This document shows positions 5,806-5,816 of a stretch of DNA of 5,816 bases, piece by piece. The translations under genes were made by a program, and so were the position numbers. Positions within the stretch are counted from its first letter, which is position 1; each line of letters opens with the position of its first letter. A model generated the notes under the pieces. It was not told the DNA's origin. It saw only the letters and a list, made by a program, of their open reading frames with translations, and did not search any database. The DNA comes from Virgibacillus salarius (GTDB taxonomy: Bacteria; Bacillota; Bacilli; Bacillales; Amphibacillaceae): NCBI RefSeq assembly GCF_039521925.1, contig NZ_BAAACY010000021.1, positions 1 to 5,816 of the forward strand, written 5' to 3'.

Positions 5806-5816
5806 GCTTGCTTGAC

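Overview
The window looks like chromosomal DNA from a low-GC, endospore-forming Firmicute of the family Bacillaceae. The evidence is a PdaA-type spore-cortex deacetylase, a ClpE ATPase under CtsR-type heptad operators, strong AAGGAG-type Shine-Dalgarno sites, AT-rich codon use, and intergenic repeats of a kind I recall from halotolerant Bacillaceae such as Oceanobacillus or Virgibacillus. The genus is an inference.

Three complete genes all lie on the minus strand and are transcribed right to left. They are pdaA (4794-5585; muramic-delta-lactam de-N-acetylase, exported), an acyl-CoA ligase of the MbcS/YtcI type (2853-4433), and clpE (359-2482; zinc-finger Clp/Hsp100 ATPase). For clpE and the ligase, the Shine-Dalgarno spacing argues against the longest reading frame and sets the start 6 and 9 bases downstream respectively.

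The genes do not look like an operon. They are separated by 360 and 370 bases. The ligase has its own intrinsic terminator (2818-2844), and clpE has its own sigma-A promoter embedded in six CtsR heptads (2526-2587). The three functions (spore germination, fatty or branched-chain acid activation, protein quality control) share no evident pathway.

Region by region: 1-73 may hold the tail of a rightward gene; 73-114 is a strong bidirectional terminator; 121-344 holds two GGGGYTGGGACAAAA-type repeats flanking a decayed intergenic repeat; 359-2482 is clpE; 2489-2600 is its regulatory region; 2640-2800 is a second, strongly structured intergenic repeat; 2818-2844 is a terminator; 2853-4433 is the ligase; 4440-4793 is a structured intergenic stretch; 4794-5585 is pdaA; 5586-5816 is non-coding and rich in inverted repeats, including a probable terminator for a gene beyond the right edge.

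I found no evidence of a previously undescribed multi-gene system. The coding content is ordinary core genome. The points worth a second look are the dense CtsR operator array, the corrected starts, and the unusually large amount of repeat-derived, hairpin-forming DNA between the genes.
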